Shown here piece after piece: positions 35,622 through 44,183 of a stretch of 64,000 nt of DNA. A model generated the notes under the pieces. It saw only the letters and a list, made by a program, of their open reading frames with translations. It ran no database searches and was not told the origin of the DNA. This stretch comes from Chryseobacterium gallinarum. Lineage in GTDB: Bacteria; Bacteroidota; Bacteroidia; Flavobacteriales; Weeksellaceae. Both the position numbers and the translations under genes were made by a program. Each line of letters starts with the position of its first letter. Position 1 is the first letter of the stretch. The stretch lies in NCBI RefSeq assembly GCF_001021975.1, contig NZ_CP009928.1, positions 248,001 through 312,000 of the forward strand. Reading direction: 5' to 3'.

Positions 35622-36216
35622 AACAGTAGTCATCAAAAAACTCTACTCTGGCTTTGAATTCATCTGAAAATTGGTCGTCATATACACGACAGCTTATTTT
35701 ATGAAGATGCTTTAATTCAAAGGGTTTTACTTCATAATTTTTTTTCAAAGACCAGTATTTTGAATGATGGATCTTGTACATACTTTCCTTTACGCTCCAG
35801 ATAATGGTGTAAAAAGTATCAGCCTTATCTTCCGGGATAAATCCTCTTTCATTTTCGTAGGTAAATTTATCAATGACCCTTAAAATTTTAGGGTTGAATT
35901 TCTCCACGTCTATTCCTATTTTATTCTTAGAAATAGCAATAGCAGCAAAAGGAAAAGAATGGGTAATGGAGATTTCAGCATCCTTAGGTGAAAGAAAAGG
36001 CTCTCTTTCTTTATACAGAATTTTGGAATCTGGTTTTAACCCTTTCAGAAGTTTGCGCACCATCAATACTTCAAGAAGTTTTTTGGGATGATAATCTTTT
36101 ACCTTTTCGGCATTTTCAGGTTCCAGAAGTTCATGGATATCAAGGTTTTCACTTTCGTCATACTTCCAGACAAGGATAGTGGCATTATCATCAGAAAAAT
36201 CTCGGTAAAGGGGCAT
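35602..36216 (-). CDS. 4'-phosphopantetheinyl transferase (Sfp superfamily)
   Basis: The 204-residue protein carries the two signatures of the Sfp/AcpS fold: GIDVEKF (Asp103, Glu105, Mg2+ ligands) and WSVKESMYK (Glu144, Lys148). It transfers the phosphopantetheine arm of CoA to a Ser of acyl or peptidyl carrier proteins. The length suits an Sfp-type rather than AcpS-type enzyme, so it could serve the fatty acid system, a flexirubin pathway or NRPS/PKS proteins elsewhere. It overlaps the convergent membrane-protein gene by 20 nt. Confidence 0.87.
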   Translation of the reverse strand: MPLYRDFSDDNATILVWKYDESENLDIHELLEPENAEKVKDYHPKKLLEVLMVRKLLKGLKPDSKILYKEREPFLSPKDAEISITHSFPFAAIAISKNKIGIDVEKFNPKILRVIDKFTYENERGFIPEDKADTFYTIIWSVKESMYKIHHSKYWSLKKNYEVKPFELKHLHKISCRVYDDQFSDEFKARVEFFDDYCFTIVEE

Positions 36217-36411
36217 TGTTTTTTTATTCGATAAAAGTAGTAAAAAGATGTGGAAAGAGAAAACGGTAAGAAAAACCGGAAGTCTGAAACCGAAAGAGGC
36301 TTGTTTTTATTTATCTGCAAAAACAATCCTAACCAACAGGCGATTCTTAATCTATGTATAATCTCTTAAAGCAGAACCCGATTGTCGTTTTTTTATCTTA
36401 ATTTTTAATTG

Positions 36412-36419
36412 TAATTTTG
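36412..36419 (+). promoter_or_regulatory. -7 box of ahcY (TAATTTTG)
   Basis: Exact TAnnTTTG match 40 nt before the ATG. A TTG at 36382 is 27 nt upstream, slightly long for a -33 element. Confidence 0.5.
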
Positions 36420-36459
36420 CAGTTCGTTATCAATTGAATTTAAAAACTATTCATTACAT

Positions 36460-37773
36460 ATGAGTACTACAACACAATACGTTCCTTATAAAGTAAAGGA
36501 TATCACCCTGGCAGAATGGGGAAGAAAAGAAATTACCCTGGCAGAAGCAGAAATGCCGGGCTTGATGGCTATCCGTGAAGAATACGGACCATCCCAACCC
36601 CTCAAAGGAGCAAGAATCGCAGGATGTCTTCACATGACCATCCAGACAGCTGTGCTTATCGAAACATTAGTAGCTTTAGGAGCAGAGGTTACCTGGTCTT
36701 CCTGTAATATCTTCTCCACTCAGGATCACGCTGCCGCTGCCATTGCTGCTGCAGGAATTCCTGTGTATGCATGGAAAGGTCTGACTGAAGAGGAATTTGA
36801 CTGGTGTATTGAGCAGACGTTATTCTTTGGGGAAGAAAGAAAACCATTGAACATGATCTTGGATGATGGCGGAGACTTAACCAACATGGTGTTTGACAGA
36901 TATCCTGAATTCACAAAAGATATTAAAGGACTTTCTGAAGAAACAACTACAGGAGTACACAGATTATATGAGAGAATGAAGAACGGAACTTTAGTAATTC
37001 CTGCTATCAACGTAAACGACTCTGTAACCAAGTCTAAATTCGACAACAAATACGGATGTAAAGAATCTGCAGTAGATGCTGTAAGAAGAGCTACAGACGT
37101 AATGCTGGCAGGAAAAAGAGTGGTAGTTTGCGGATACGGAGACGTAGGTAAAGGTACTGCTGCTTCATTCAGAGGAGCGGGCTCTATCGTTACCGTTACA
37201 GAAATTGACCCGATCTGTGCGCTTCAGGCTGCTATGGACGGATATGAAGTAAAAAGACTGGATACCGTAGTAGACAATGCAGACATCATCATTACCACTA
37301 CCGGTAACTTCAATATCGTAAGGGGAGAACACTTCCTTAAGATGAAAGATAAGGCAATCGTTTGTAACATCGGACACTTCGATAACGAAATTGATATGGC
37401 CTGGTTAAACAAAAACTATGGTCACACGAAATCTGAAGTGAAGCCTCAGGTAGACATCTACACCATTGAAGGTAAAGAAGTAATCATCCTTGCAGAAGGA
37501 AGATTGGTTAACTTAGGATGTGCTACAGGACACCCAAGCTTCGTAATGTCTAACTCTTTTTCTAACCAGACTTTGGCGCAAATCGAGCTTTGGACCAATT
37601 CCGCAGCTTACAAAAACGAAGTATACATGCTTCCTAAGCACTTAGATGAAAAAGTAGCAGCTTTACACCTTAAAAAATTAAGCGTAGAGCTTGAAACTCT
37701 TTCCCCTGAGCAGGCTGAGTACATCGGAGTAGATGTAAAAGGTCCGTTCAAGCCTGAGTACTACAGATACTAA
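36460..37773 (+). CDS. ahcY: Adenosylhomocysteinase
   Basis: The 437-residue protein hydrolyses S-adenosylhomocysteine to adenosine and homocysteine using NAD. Motifs include [32 protein letters not shown], the NAD loop GYGDVGKG (225-232), [12 protein letters not shown] and the C-terminal PDHYRY-like end (KPEYYRY). It is a single gene with a well-placed terminator. Codon choice is regular and typical of a highly expressed gene. Confidence 0.97.
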   Translation: MSTTTQYVPYKVKDITLAEWGRKEITLAEAEMPGLMAIREEYGPSQPLKGARIAGCLHMTIQTAVLIETLVALGAEVTWSSCNIFSTQDHAAAAIAAAGIPVYAWKGLTEEEFDWCIEQTLFFGEERKPLNMILDDGGDLTNMVFDRYPEFTKDIKGLSEETTTGVHRLYERMKNGTLVIPAINVNDSVTKSKFDNKYGCKESAVDAVRRATDVMLAGKRVVVCGYGDVGKGTAASFRGAGSIVTVTEIDPICALQAAMDGYEVKRLDTVVDNADIIITTTGNFNIVRGEHFLKMKDKAIVCNIGHFDNEIDMAWLNKNYGHTKSEVKPQVDIYTIEGKEVIILAEGRLVNLGCATGHPSFVMSNSFSNQTLAQIELWTNSAAYKNEVYMLPKHLDEKVAALHLKKLSVELETLSPEQAEYIGVDVKGPFKPEYYRY

Positions 37774-37792
37774 GATTTTAATCTTAATTATA

Positions 37793-37834
37793 AATAAAAG
37801 ACTTTTCAATATTTTGGAAAGTCTTTTATTTTTT
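37793..37834 (+). terminator. Terminator of ahcY
   Basis: A long hairpin (AATAAAAGACTTT arms with one mismatch) is followed by ATTTTTT, 20 bases after the ahcY stop. Confidence 0.88.
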
Positions 37835-37835
37835 A

Positions 37836-37930
37836 GGAGCTATTCTCGCTATCCGCTCATACTCCTCGCTCCAACGCTAAAATCCATACCTGCTGTGGGG
37901 TAACCGCTGCTATCGAGGCTAGATATAACC
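37836..37930. repeat. Dispersed intergenic repeat (GGAGCTATTC...CTATCGAGGCTAGA type)
   Basis: The segment begins GGAGCTATTCTCGCTATCCG and ends CCGCTGCTATCGAGGCTAGA. This layout (GGAGCTnTTnnCGCTnTCCGC at one end, CGCTnCTATCGnGGCTAGnn at the other) recurs in many Flavobacteriia genomes as a dispersed non-coding repeat. Only this copy is in the window. Confidence 0.6.
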
Positions 37931-37960
37931 TTTTTGAATTTTGAGTTAAGGTGAGAATCC

Positions 37961-37989
37961 ATTCAATAGAAGCGGACTTTAGTCCGCTT
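37961..37989. repeat. REP-like hairpin, single-hairpin copy
   Basis: A perfect hairpin AAGCGGACT-TT-AGTCCGCTT (37970-37989) is preceded by ATTCAATAG, the inverse of the TCTATTGAAT flank of the 44023-44042 hairpin. The remaining part of this 388-bp gap (37774-38161) has no supported gene. Confidence 0.65.
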
Positions 37990-38161
37990 AAAATATAATA
38001 AAAAACATCTTGGATTTAGCCGAAACTTGTCATTCTAAATTACATGGAATGCAATATATTCAACGGTGTCTATCATCCGTATTTTACCCATAATTTTACT
38101 TTCACCTATTGATATTCCTAAAAATTGAATATATTTACCCCCTTTAAACAAACATTAATAC

Positions 38162-38554
38162 ATGAAAAAACAAAGAGTATCAAATGCGTTTGTCGCAGCA
38201 TCATGGGTAGCATTGGCAGCAGGAATGATTGGTTTCATTACAGGCCTTGCCAGAGCTGAAATGGAGCTTAATGAAAAAGGATATTATTTTACTATCCTAT
38301 TGTATGGCTTATTTGCTGTTGTATCTCTGCAAAAAGCGGTTCGGGACCGGTTAGAAAATATCCAGGTAACAGACATTTATTATGGGATTTGCTGGTTTGC
38401 CACGTTATCATCCATTGTGCTGCTGGCCATCGGTCTTTGGAATGCCACCATCCTTCCCAGTGAAAAAGGATTTTATGCTTTCGCATTTCTATTGGCACTT
38501 TTTGGAGCTATTGCCGTTCAAAAAAATACACGGGACAATATGATCCAGGAATAA
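38162..38554 (+). CDS. YiaA/YiaB-family inner-membrane protein
   Basis: The 130-residue protein has four membrane helices arranged as two repeats of the YiaAB two-helix module: ASWVALAAGMIGFITGL with GYYFTILLYGLFAVVSLQKAVRDR, and CWFATLSSIVLLAIGLW with GFYAFAFLLALFGAIAVQKNTRDN. Both repeats end in (K/N)xxRDx. The function of the family is unknown. It is convergent with purE and shares a bidirectional terminator with it. Confidence 0.87.
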   Translation: MKKQRVSNAFVAASWVALAAGMIGFITGLARAEMELNEKGYYFTILLYGLFAVVSLQKAVRDRLENIQVTDIYYGICWFATLSSIVLLAIGLWNATILPSEKGFYAFAFLLALFGAIAVQKNTRDNMIQE

Positions 38555-38604
38555 TACTGATCTATCCGGGCTGGAATTTTTTTAGAACACTGATCAAAAC
38601 AATA

Positions 38605-38638
38605 AAAAAGCCTCATCTAAGTAATAGTGAGGCTTTTT
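38605..38638. terminator. Bidirectional terminator between the YiaAB gene and purE
   Basis: The hairpin AAAAAGCCTCA / TGAGGCTTTTT lies 51 bases after the YiaAB stop and 17 bases after the purE stop, with T runs for both directions. Confidence 0.88.
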
Positions 38639-38654
38639 ACATATTCAGTTTACA

Positions 38655-39158
38655 TTATTGATCAAAATGATTCGGATGCTGTGCCTTAATGTCATCAACA
38701 GTTCCTAATACTTTATCTTTTAAAGAATCCTGGTATTTTTGCAGGTTTCCGGCTACATTTTGATCAGCACTTCCCAGAATCTTGGCGGCCAGGATACCGG
38801 CATTCAAAGCACCGTTTAAAGCTACTGTAGCCACCGGAATTCCCCCCGGCATCTGAAGAATTGATAAAACCGAATCCCATCCGTCAATAGAATTACTGGA
38901 CAAAATAGGAACCCCGATCACAGGAAGGGTTGTACAGCTGGCCACCATTCCCGGAAGGTGTGCTGCGCCTCCTGCTCCTGCAATAATTACCTTCAGTCCT
39001 CTTTCTTTAGCTGTTTTTGCATAATCAAACATTCTTTCCGGTGTTCTGTGGGCTGAAACCACTGTCAGCTCATATGGAATATCAAGACTTTTAAGAAAAT
39101 TCGCAGCCTGTTCCATGATCGGCAGATCACTCTGACTGCCCATAATAATTCCTACCAT
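38655..39158 (-). CDS. purE: 5-(carboxyamino)imidazole ribonucleotide mutase
   Basis: The 167-residue protein has the class I PurE motifs GSQSDLPIMEQA, VSAHRTPERM (with the essential His) and IAGAGGAAHLPGM. It converts N5-CAIR to CAIR in purine synthesis. Class I enzymes work with PurK, whose gene is 5.0 kb downstream in this window but in a separate transcript. An exact -7 box lies 21 nt before the ATG. Confidence 0.96.
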   Translation of the reverse strand: MVGIIMGSQSDLPIMEQAANFLKSLDIPYELTVVSAHRTPERMFDYAKTAKERGLKVIIAGAGGAAHLPGMVASCTTLPVIGVPILSSNSIDGWDSVLSILQMPGGIPVATVALNGALNAGILAAKILGSADQNVAGNLQKYQDSLKDKVLGTVDDIKAQHPNHFDQ

Positions 39159-39179
39159 TCTTCAATTTATTAGAGGTCT

Positions 39180-39187
39180 CAAAGATA
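39180..39187 (-). promoter_or_regulatory. -7 box of purE (TATCTTTG)
   Basis: Exact TAnnTTTG match on the minus strand, 21 nt before the purE ATG. Confidence 0.5.
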
Positions 39188-39384
39188 AAAAATAAATATG
39201 TAAAGATGAACTACAAAAACATCACCACCGGTTTCATGATTACACTACTTAAAGAATTTATTTTTTCAATAGACTTACTTCTTAAAATTTAAATAATTAA
39301 TACATATTTTTTTGGCGTAGATTTTTCATCTGTACTCCTATAAATTATAGCATCTGTATCCATAATAATTCCTGTTAAAAGGGA

Positions 39385-39392
39385 TATATTTG
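39385..39392 (+). promoter_or_regulatory. -7 box of the EamA transporter gene (TATATTTG)
   Basis: Exact TAnnTTTG match 20 nt before the TTG start codon at 39413. No clear -33 TTG. Confidence 0.5.
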
Positions 39393-39412
39393 CTGTTACA
39401 CCACATTAAATT

Positions 39413-40321
39413 TTGAAAGATTATAAACTTACACTGGCTGTATGTACCGTAGCTATTGTCTGGGGTACTACTTTTTTATCGATACGGGTTGCGGTAGAGA
39501 CTATTCCCGCATGGTTTGTAGCAGGAATCCGTCAGTTTCTTGCTTCTCTTATTATGTTCTCTATTCTTGTTTACAGGAAAGAATTTAAATGGATCGGATG
39601 GAAAAACCTCAGGTACCAGATTATATTCTCCCTGCTCATGCTGGTAATCGCTAATGGAATGACCACGGTAGCGGAGGAGGAAGTAACCAGCAGCCTGACT
39701 TCCCTGATAAGCGCCTGCTCTCCTATCCTTGTATTTTTAGGCAGTTTGGCATTAGGTCTTCAAAAATTCAGCTGGAGGGCTTTTGCAGGAGTTATGATGT
39801 GTTTCGGAGGTATTGTTTTTATATTCTGGGATGGTATTCATGATCTTAAAAACCCGGATTATGCCATGGGAATTCTGTTTCTTTTTATAGCCATCGCAGG
39901 ATGGGCCTCAGGAACCATTTTTACCAAAAAACTAAATCTCCATAGCGGAAATATTTCTTTGAATTTATTTTATCAGTTCCTGTTTGCCGGAATTGTTCAG
40001 CTTATTTTTGCTTTTTTATTTTCGGAAAATTATAATTTTGGTAATTGGAGTCTTAAAAGTATTTCTGCGATGCTCTATTTATCCATATTTGGCTCTGTCG
40101 CAGCTTTCTTTGCATTTCATTATGCACTCACCAAAGTTTCACCTGTCCAGGTTTCGATATTGGCCTATATCAATACTGTCATTTCAATATTCTTAAGCTG
40201 GCTGATCCTTGGAGAACACATTTCCTTTAAATTTATTATCGCGGCTTTACTCATTATCCTGGGTGTTTTTATTATTAACTATACTCCTGAAATGTTTAAG
40301 AAACAAAAACTGCCCCAATAA
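39413..40321 (+). CDS. EamA/DMT-family exporter
   Basis: The 302-residue protein has ten predicted membrane helices in two EamA repeats. Repeat 1 opens VCTVAIVWGTTFLSIRVAVETIPAWF and repeat 2 contains IAIAGWASGTIFTKKLN and SILAYINTVISIFLSWLILGE. DMT proteins of this type export metabolites or amino acids; the substrate is unknown. The start codon is TTG at 39413: no ATG lies near and the first membrane helix follows at the correct distance (MKDYKLTLAV). Confidence 0.87.
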   Translation: MKDYKLTLAVCTVAIVWGTTFLSIRVAVETIPAWFVAGIRQFLASLIMFSILVYRKEFKWIGWKNLRYQIIFSLLMLVIANGMTTVAEEEVTSSLTSLISACSPILVFLGSLALGLQKFSWRAFAGVMMCFGGIVFIFWDGIHDLKNPDYAMGILFLFIAIAGWASGTIFTKKLNLHSGNISLNLFYQFLFAGIVQLIFAFLFSENYNFGNWSLKSISAMLYLSIFGSVAAFFAFHYALTKVSPVQVSILAYINTVISIFLSWLILGEHISFKFIIAALLIILGVFIINYTPEMFKKQKLPQ

Positions 40322-40472
40322 AATGAAACGGAAACTGGTCTTACAATATCCTTATTATCATATGGATATTGTAAGCATCAAAGCCCGGAATGTCTTAATA
40401 TATGGCGTTTTCCTGCCTTGAATTTTCATATTTCTTCTATTTTTCTTATCTTGTATACCCAACCTATACGAC

Positions 40473-41039
40473 ATGCTGAAAAACACATTTTTTATTCTTT
40501 CTGCGGTTTCTTTTCTTTTGATAAGCTGTGACTACAAAGAAAAAGAGAAAAACCTGACAGAGAGGGAGAAACAATTACTTGAAAAAGAAAAATTATTTGC
40601 AAAGAAAGAATCCGAATACCAGGCCCTCCTGAAAATGAAGGACAGTATCTTTGCTAAAAAAGATTCTGTAATAATTGCTGCTGCATGGCCGTCCGAGATT
40701 GTAGGTTCCTGGAACGGAAAAGTAATCTGTACGGAATCCAATTGCAGCGATTATGCAGTAGGTGATCAGCGAACCGATATCTGGGAATTCGATAATGATT
40801 CCACACAGCCTGTTACCAAGATTATCAATAACAATAACCTGGTAAGGTTGTATTCCGGTAAATTTGAAAATAATGAGATCAGACTTTCTTTTAAAACGGA
40901 CTCTACTGCTAAAAAGAATGTAGAAATGAATGTTGTTCTCAATGACATTTCCGATAACAAAATCAAAGGGATCCGAACCATTACTTCTGATGGCTGTAAT
41001 GCTAAATTCTCTGTTGAACTAGTACGTTCCACCAAATAA
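40473..41039 (+). CDS. Lipoprotein with N-terminal coiled coil, function unknown
   Basis: The 188-residue protein has a lipobox with Cys19 (LLISCDYK), then a charged heptad helix (KEKEKNLTEREKQLLEKEKLFAKKE) and a C-terminal beta-rich domain starting WPSEIVGSWNGKVICTESNCSDY with paired cysteines. This domain resembles a lipocalin-like fold but I cannot name it. It starts 6 nt upstream of the antiporter gene's start region, with only 6 nt between its stop and the antiporter ATG, so the two are cotranscribed. Confidence 0.7.
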   Translation: MLKNTFFILSAVSFLLISCDYKEKEKNLTEREKQLLEKEKLFAKKESEYQALLKMKDSIFAKKDSVIIAAAWPSEIVGSWNGKVICTESNCSDYAVGDQRTDIWEFDNDSTQPVTKIINNNNLVRLYSGKFENNEIRLSFKTDSTAKKNVEMNVVLNDISDNKIKGIRTITSDGCNAKFSVELVRSTK

Positions 41040-41045
41040 ACACAT

Positions 41046-43169
41046 ATGATTTTACTGAGTATACACAATCTGAGTTTTCCCATAGAAGATCCGGTACTGA
41101 AATTCCTGTTGGTATTGGTTATCATTCTTGCGGCTCCCCTGCTATTGAATAAAATTAAAGTCCCTCATTTACTGGGACTCATTATCGCCGGTGCTGTTAT
41201 AGGACCCAACGGTTTCAATGTACTCTCCAGAGACAGCAGTATTGTAGTGACGGGAACTACGGGACTTCTTTATATTATGTTCCTGGCAGGGCTGGAAATT
41301 GATATGGGAGATTTCAAGAAAAACAAATGGAAAAGCCTTACTTTTGGAATCTATACTTTTACTGTTCCTTTTGTTTTAGGATATTTGGGAGGATACTACC
41401 TGCTCCATTTTTCAATGCTTACTTCTATCCTGTTTGCCAGCCTCTTTTCATCCCATACCCTGATTGCCTATCCTTTAGTAAGCAAGCTGGGAATTGCCAA
41501 AAATAAAGCGGTGAATATCACTGTGGGCGGTACCATGATTACTGACATCCTGGCATTATTGGTACTTGCTGTGATTGTTGGTATGTCGCAGGGAGATGTA
41601 GGAACAGAGTTTTGGGTTACTTTATCCGTTTCTTTTGTACTTTTTGCTTTAATTGTACTTATTGTATTCCCGATAATAGGGCGGTGGTTTTTCAAAAAAG
41701 TAGATGATAAAATCTCACAATATATTTTTGTGCTGGTCATGATCTATCTGGCAGCACTGCTTGCCGAACTGGCAGGTGTAGAAGCCATCATTGGAGCCTT
41801 CTTTGCAGGACTTGCTTTAAACAGGCTCATCCCGCATACCTCTTCCTTAATGAACAGGGTAGAATTTGTGGGAAACGCAATCTTTATTCCTTTCTTCCTG
41901 ATCAGTGTGGGAATGCTGATTGATTTTAAAGTATTTTTTAAAAGCTGGGAAACACTTGAGGTAGCCGGAATTATGCTTGTTGCTTCTATTGGCGGAAAAT
42001 ATCTTTCTGCAGTAGCTACCCAAAAAACTTTCCGCCTTACCAAAGAGGAAGGAAAACTGATTTTCGGATTAAGCTCCGCCTCTGCTGCTGCTACACTGGC
42101 CTCTGTAATGGTAGGTTATAATATTATTCTTTCTGAAACAGAAACCGGAGAACCGGTAAGATTATTGAATGAACATGTCCTGAACGGAAGTATTTTACTT
42201 ATCCTGATTTCCTGTACCATTTCATCCTTTATTTCCATGGCAAGTGCCCAGAAAATTGCAGAAAGTGATAATGAAGATACTGTTTCCGGGGATAGCCATG
42301 AAGAAGAAAATATCCTTCTCGCCATTAATCATGAGGAAACTGTAGAGAGGATGGTAAACCTGGGAATACTGATAAAAGCCCATTCCAATACGGAAGATCT
42401 GTTTGCTTTGAACGTGATCAATGAGGATAAAAACGAATCTTCAGTAAAAAATGCTGAAAAACTTCTTCATCAGGCAACAGATACAGCCGCAGCTGCCGAT
42501 GTAAAGCTACAGCCTCTTAAAAGATATGATAATGACGTGATCAACGGGGTAAATAACGTTATCAAAGAACAGAATATTACCGATCTTATTATCGGATTGG
42601 AAGATGAAAAGGGCTTCTCCCCTTCTTTCGTATATAATTTATACAACGGATACCTCCAGAATGATGACGTGAATGTATTGGTATACCATGCAGCACAACC
42701 CTTGTCTACAATAAAAAAATATGCTGTAATGATTCCTGAAAATGCCCATAAGGAAGCAGGTTTTTTCCATGCTCTCCTGCGGGTATGGAATATTGCCAGA
42801 AACTCCGGCGCAACCATGGTTTTTTATGCTCCTGAAAATATTGTGGACATCCTTCAGAAAATCATTAAAAAAGCCAATATAGAAGCAGAATTTATCATTA
42901 TGAATACCTGGCAGGATGGTGAAAAAACCGCTACCCAGCTAAAGGCAGATGAAGCCCTGATTATTTTTATGGCAAAACGCGGAATGCAATCCTACATTCC
43001 AAGGATGAGACTGATCCCTGAACTCCTGAACAGATACCTGAATGATAACAATTACCTGCTGATCTTCCCCTTCTCCGAATATGATAAAAACAGCCCGGAA
43101 ATACGTTCCGTAGGAAATCATGGAGATTTTGTAGAAATCGGAAATGTGATTCAGAAGATCTTCAAATAA
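41046..43169 (+). CDS. Cation/proton antiporter (CPA2/KefB-type) with C-terminal regulatory domain
   Basis: The 707-residue protein has an N-terminal CPA2 exchanger domain of about 12 helices (LLNKIKVPHLLGLIIAGAVIGPNGF, LYIMFLAGLEIDM, LAELAGVEAIIGAFFAGLALNRLIP) and a cytoplasmic C-terminal part of about 280 residues that looks like two universal-stress-protein-like halves (ENILLAINHEETVERMVNLGI; KKYAVMIPENA). There is no TrkA-N glycine motif, so it differs from KefB/KefC and resembles the USP-tailed exchangers. It exchanges Na+ or K+ for H+. It follows the lipoprotein gene by 6 nt. Confidence 0.88.
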   Translation: MILLSIHNLSFPIEDPVLKFLLVLVIILAAPLLLNKIKVPHLLGLIIAGAVIGPNGFNVLSRDSSIVVTGTTGLLYIMFLAGLEIDMGDFKKNKWKSLTFGIYTFTVPFVLGYLGGYYLLHFSMLTSILFASLFSSHTLIAYPLVSKLGIAKNKAVNITVGGTMITDILALLVLAVIVGMSQGDVGTEFWVTLSVSFVLFALIVLIVFPIIGRWFFKKVDDKISQYIFVLVMIYLAALLAELAGVEAIIGAFFAGLALNRLIPHTSSLMNRVEFVGNAIFIPFFLISVGMLIDFKVFFKSWETLEVAGIMLVASIGGKYLSAVATQKTFRLTKEEGKLIFGLSSASAAATLASVMVGYNIILSETETGEPVRLLNEHVLNGSILLILISCTISSFISMASAQKIAESDNEDTVSGDSHEEENILLAINHEETVERMVNLGILIKAHSNTEDLFALNVINEDKNESSVKNAEKLLHQATDTAAAADVKLQPLKRYDNDVINGVNNVIKEQNITDLIIGLEDEKGFSPSFVYNLYNGYLQNDDVNVLVYHAAQPLSTIKKYAVMIPENAHKEAGFFHALLRVWNIARNSGATMVFYAPENIVDILQKIIKKANIEAEFIIMNTWQDGEKTATQLKADEALIIFMAKRGMQSYIPRMRLIPELLNRYLNDNNYLLIFPFSEYDKNSPEIRSVGNHGDFVEIGNVIQKIFK

Positions 43170-43180
43170 TCATTAACAAT

Positions 43181-43188
43181 TATTTTTG
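43181..43188 (+). promoter_or_regulatory. -7 box upstream of the SH3-domain protein gene (TATTTTTG)
   Basis: Exact TAnnTTTG match ending 19 nt before the TTG start at 43208. Confidence 0.5.
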
Positions 43189-43207
43189 CCGAATAAAATC
43201 CGTAACA

Positions 43208-43918
43208 TTGAAAACGAAGAAAATATTCCTTCTCCTGGCAGCTTTAAGTACACAGCTCTCCTTTGCCCAGTTTGCAAAAGTTGTAGATAAAGACGGTTAT
43301 GTCAACGTAAGGAAAAATGCAGATGCCAAAAGTAATATCATAGGGAAAATCAACTCGGAAGAGATTCTTTACATCTTTTCCGAAGATCCCGATGAAAGCT
43401 GGCTTAATATTGATTACAGCCATAAAAAAGAAAAACCTCTTACCGGGTATATTCACCGCTCGAGAGTAAAATTTATTGAATCTTATACTGAAGTTCCATC
43501 AACAGTAAAAAATACAGATAATGCTGTATTTAAATCCGGAAACCGTACAGTAAGTATCCTTTCCGGACCGTTTGATTATCCGGGACATAAAAAGGATTTT
43601 TCTTCTGTAACAGCCGGTAATGACCGGTTATTAGAGAAGTATAAAGGTCAGGAAATCTGGGGTACCGATGGTCTGGTGCCTCAGACCTATTATAAATCCA
43701 TTACAATACAGACAGGAAACAAAACGATTCAAATTCCTCAAAAGGATATCGAAAATTTATTTAATGTAAACAATGAATCCACCCGGTGTTATGTTGATCT
43801 TCATAATGATACACTCTACATTATGATGAATAATTCGGAAGGTGCCGGAGCTTATGCTGCTCTTTTTATTATTGAAAAGGGAGAATATAAAGGCAGAATA
43901 CTGGCTATACCTTTTTAG
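43208..43918 (+). CDS. Exported protein with N-terminal bacterial SH3 domain
   Basis: The 236-residue protein starts at TTG 43208 and has a signal peptide (KIFLLLAALSTQLSFAQ). Residues about 24-85 form a bacterial SH3 domain (DGYVNVRKNADAKSNIIGKI...LNIDYSHKKEKPLTGYIHRSRV), often a cell-wall or protein-binding module. The remaining 150 residues are beta-rich and not recognised. It lies 38 bp after the antiporter gene with its own promoter box and is followed by a REP-like repeat. Confidence 0.75.
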   Translation: MKTKKIFLLLAALSTQLSFAQFAKVVDKDGYVNVRKNADAKSNIIGKINSEEILYIFSEDPDESWLNIDYSHKKEKPLTGYIHRSRVKFIESYTEVPSTVKNTDNAVFKSGNRTVSILSGPFDYPGHKKDFSSVTAGNDRLLEKYKGQEIWGTDGLVPQTYYKSITIQTGNKTIQIPQKDIENLFNVNNESTRCYVDLHNDTLYIMMNNSEGAGAYAALFIIEKGEYKGRILAIPF

Positions 43919-43987
43919 ACAGACTGGCCTGTTAAAAGGATGAGTTCCTGCTCTGTAAAATACGAATACAAAAATATTGCTATAAGC

Positions 43988-44042
43988 TTTGGCTACAGCC
44001 AAATTGAATGGATATTATTGATACGCGGGCTAAAGCCCGTGT
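43988..44042. repeat. Paired REP-like hairpins, copy 2
   Basis: TTTGGCTACAGCCAAA (43988-44003) and CGGGCTAAAGCCCG with near-matching flanks (44023-44042) form the same two-hairpin layout as at 9588-9644, again between convergent genes. The gap to purK otherwise contains only a terminator. Confidence 0.75.
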
Positions 44043-44130
44043 CTATTGAATGTATTTCATATTTCTTTCAGGGATTCCAACACATCCATATCATCTTCAA
44101 CCTGCAAGAAAACAGAATGATATTCAAAGT

Positions 44131-44167
44131 AAAAAGGCAGCTTCTCCTATGGAACAGCTGCCTTTTT
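44131..44167. terminator. Terminator of purK (minus strand), possibly bidirectional
   Basis: A perfect 12-bp hairpin AAAAAGGCAGCT / AGCTGCCTTTTT with a 13-nt loop lies 17 bases past the purK stop. Confidence 0.85.
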
Positions 44168-44183
44168 ATATTTTTTTAATCCA

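Noticed and set aside
37793..37834. Hairpin after ahcY as a SAM/SAH-responsive riboswitch
   Set aside because: It lies after the stop codon and is a simple hairpin with a T run, so it is a terminator; the 5' region of ahcY shows no riboswitch-like structure.
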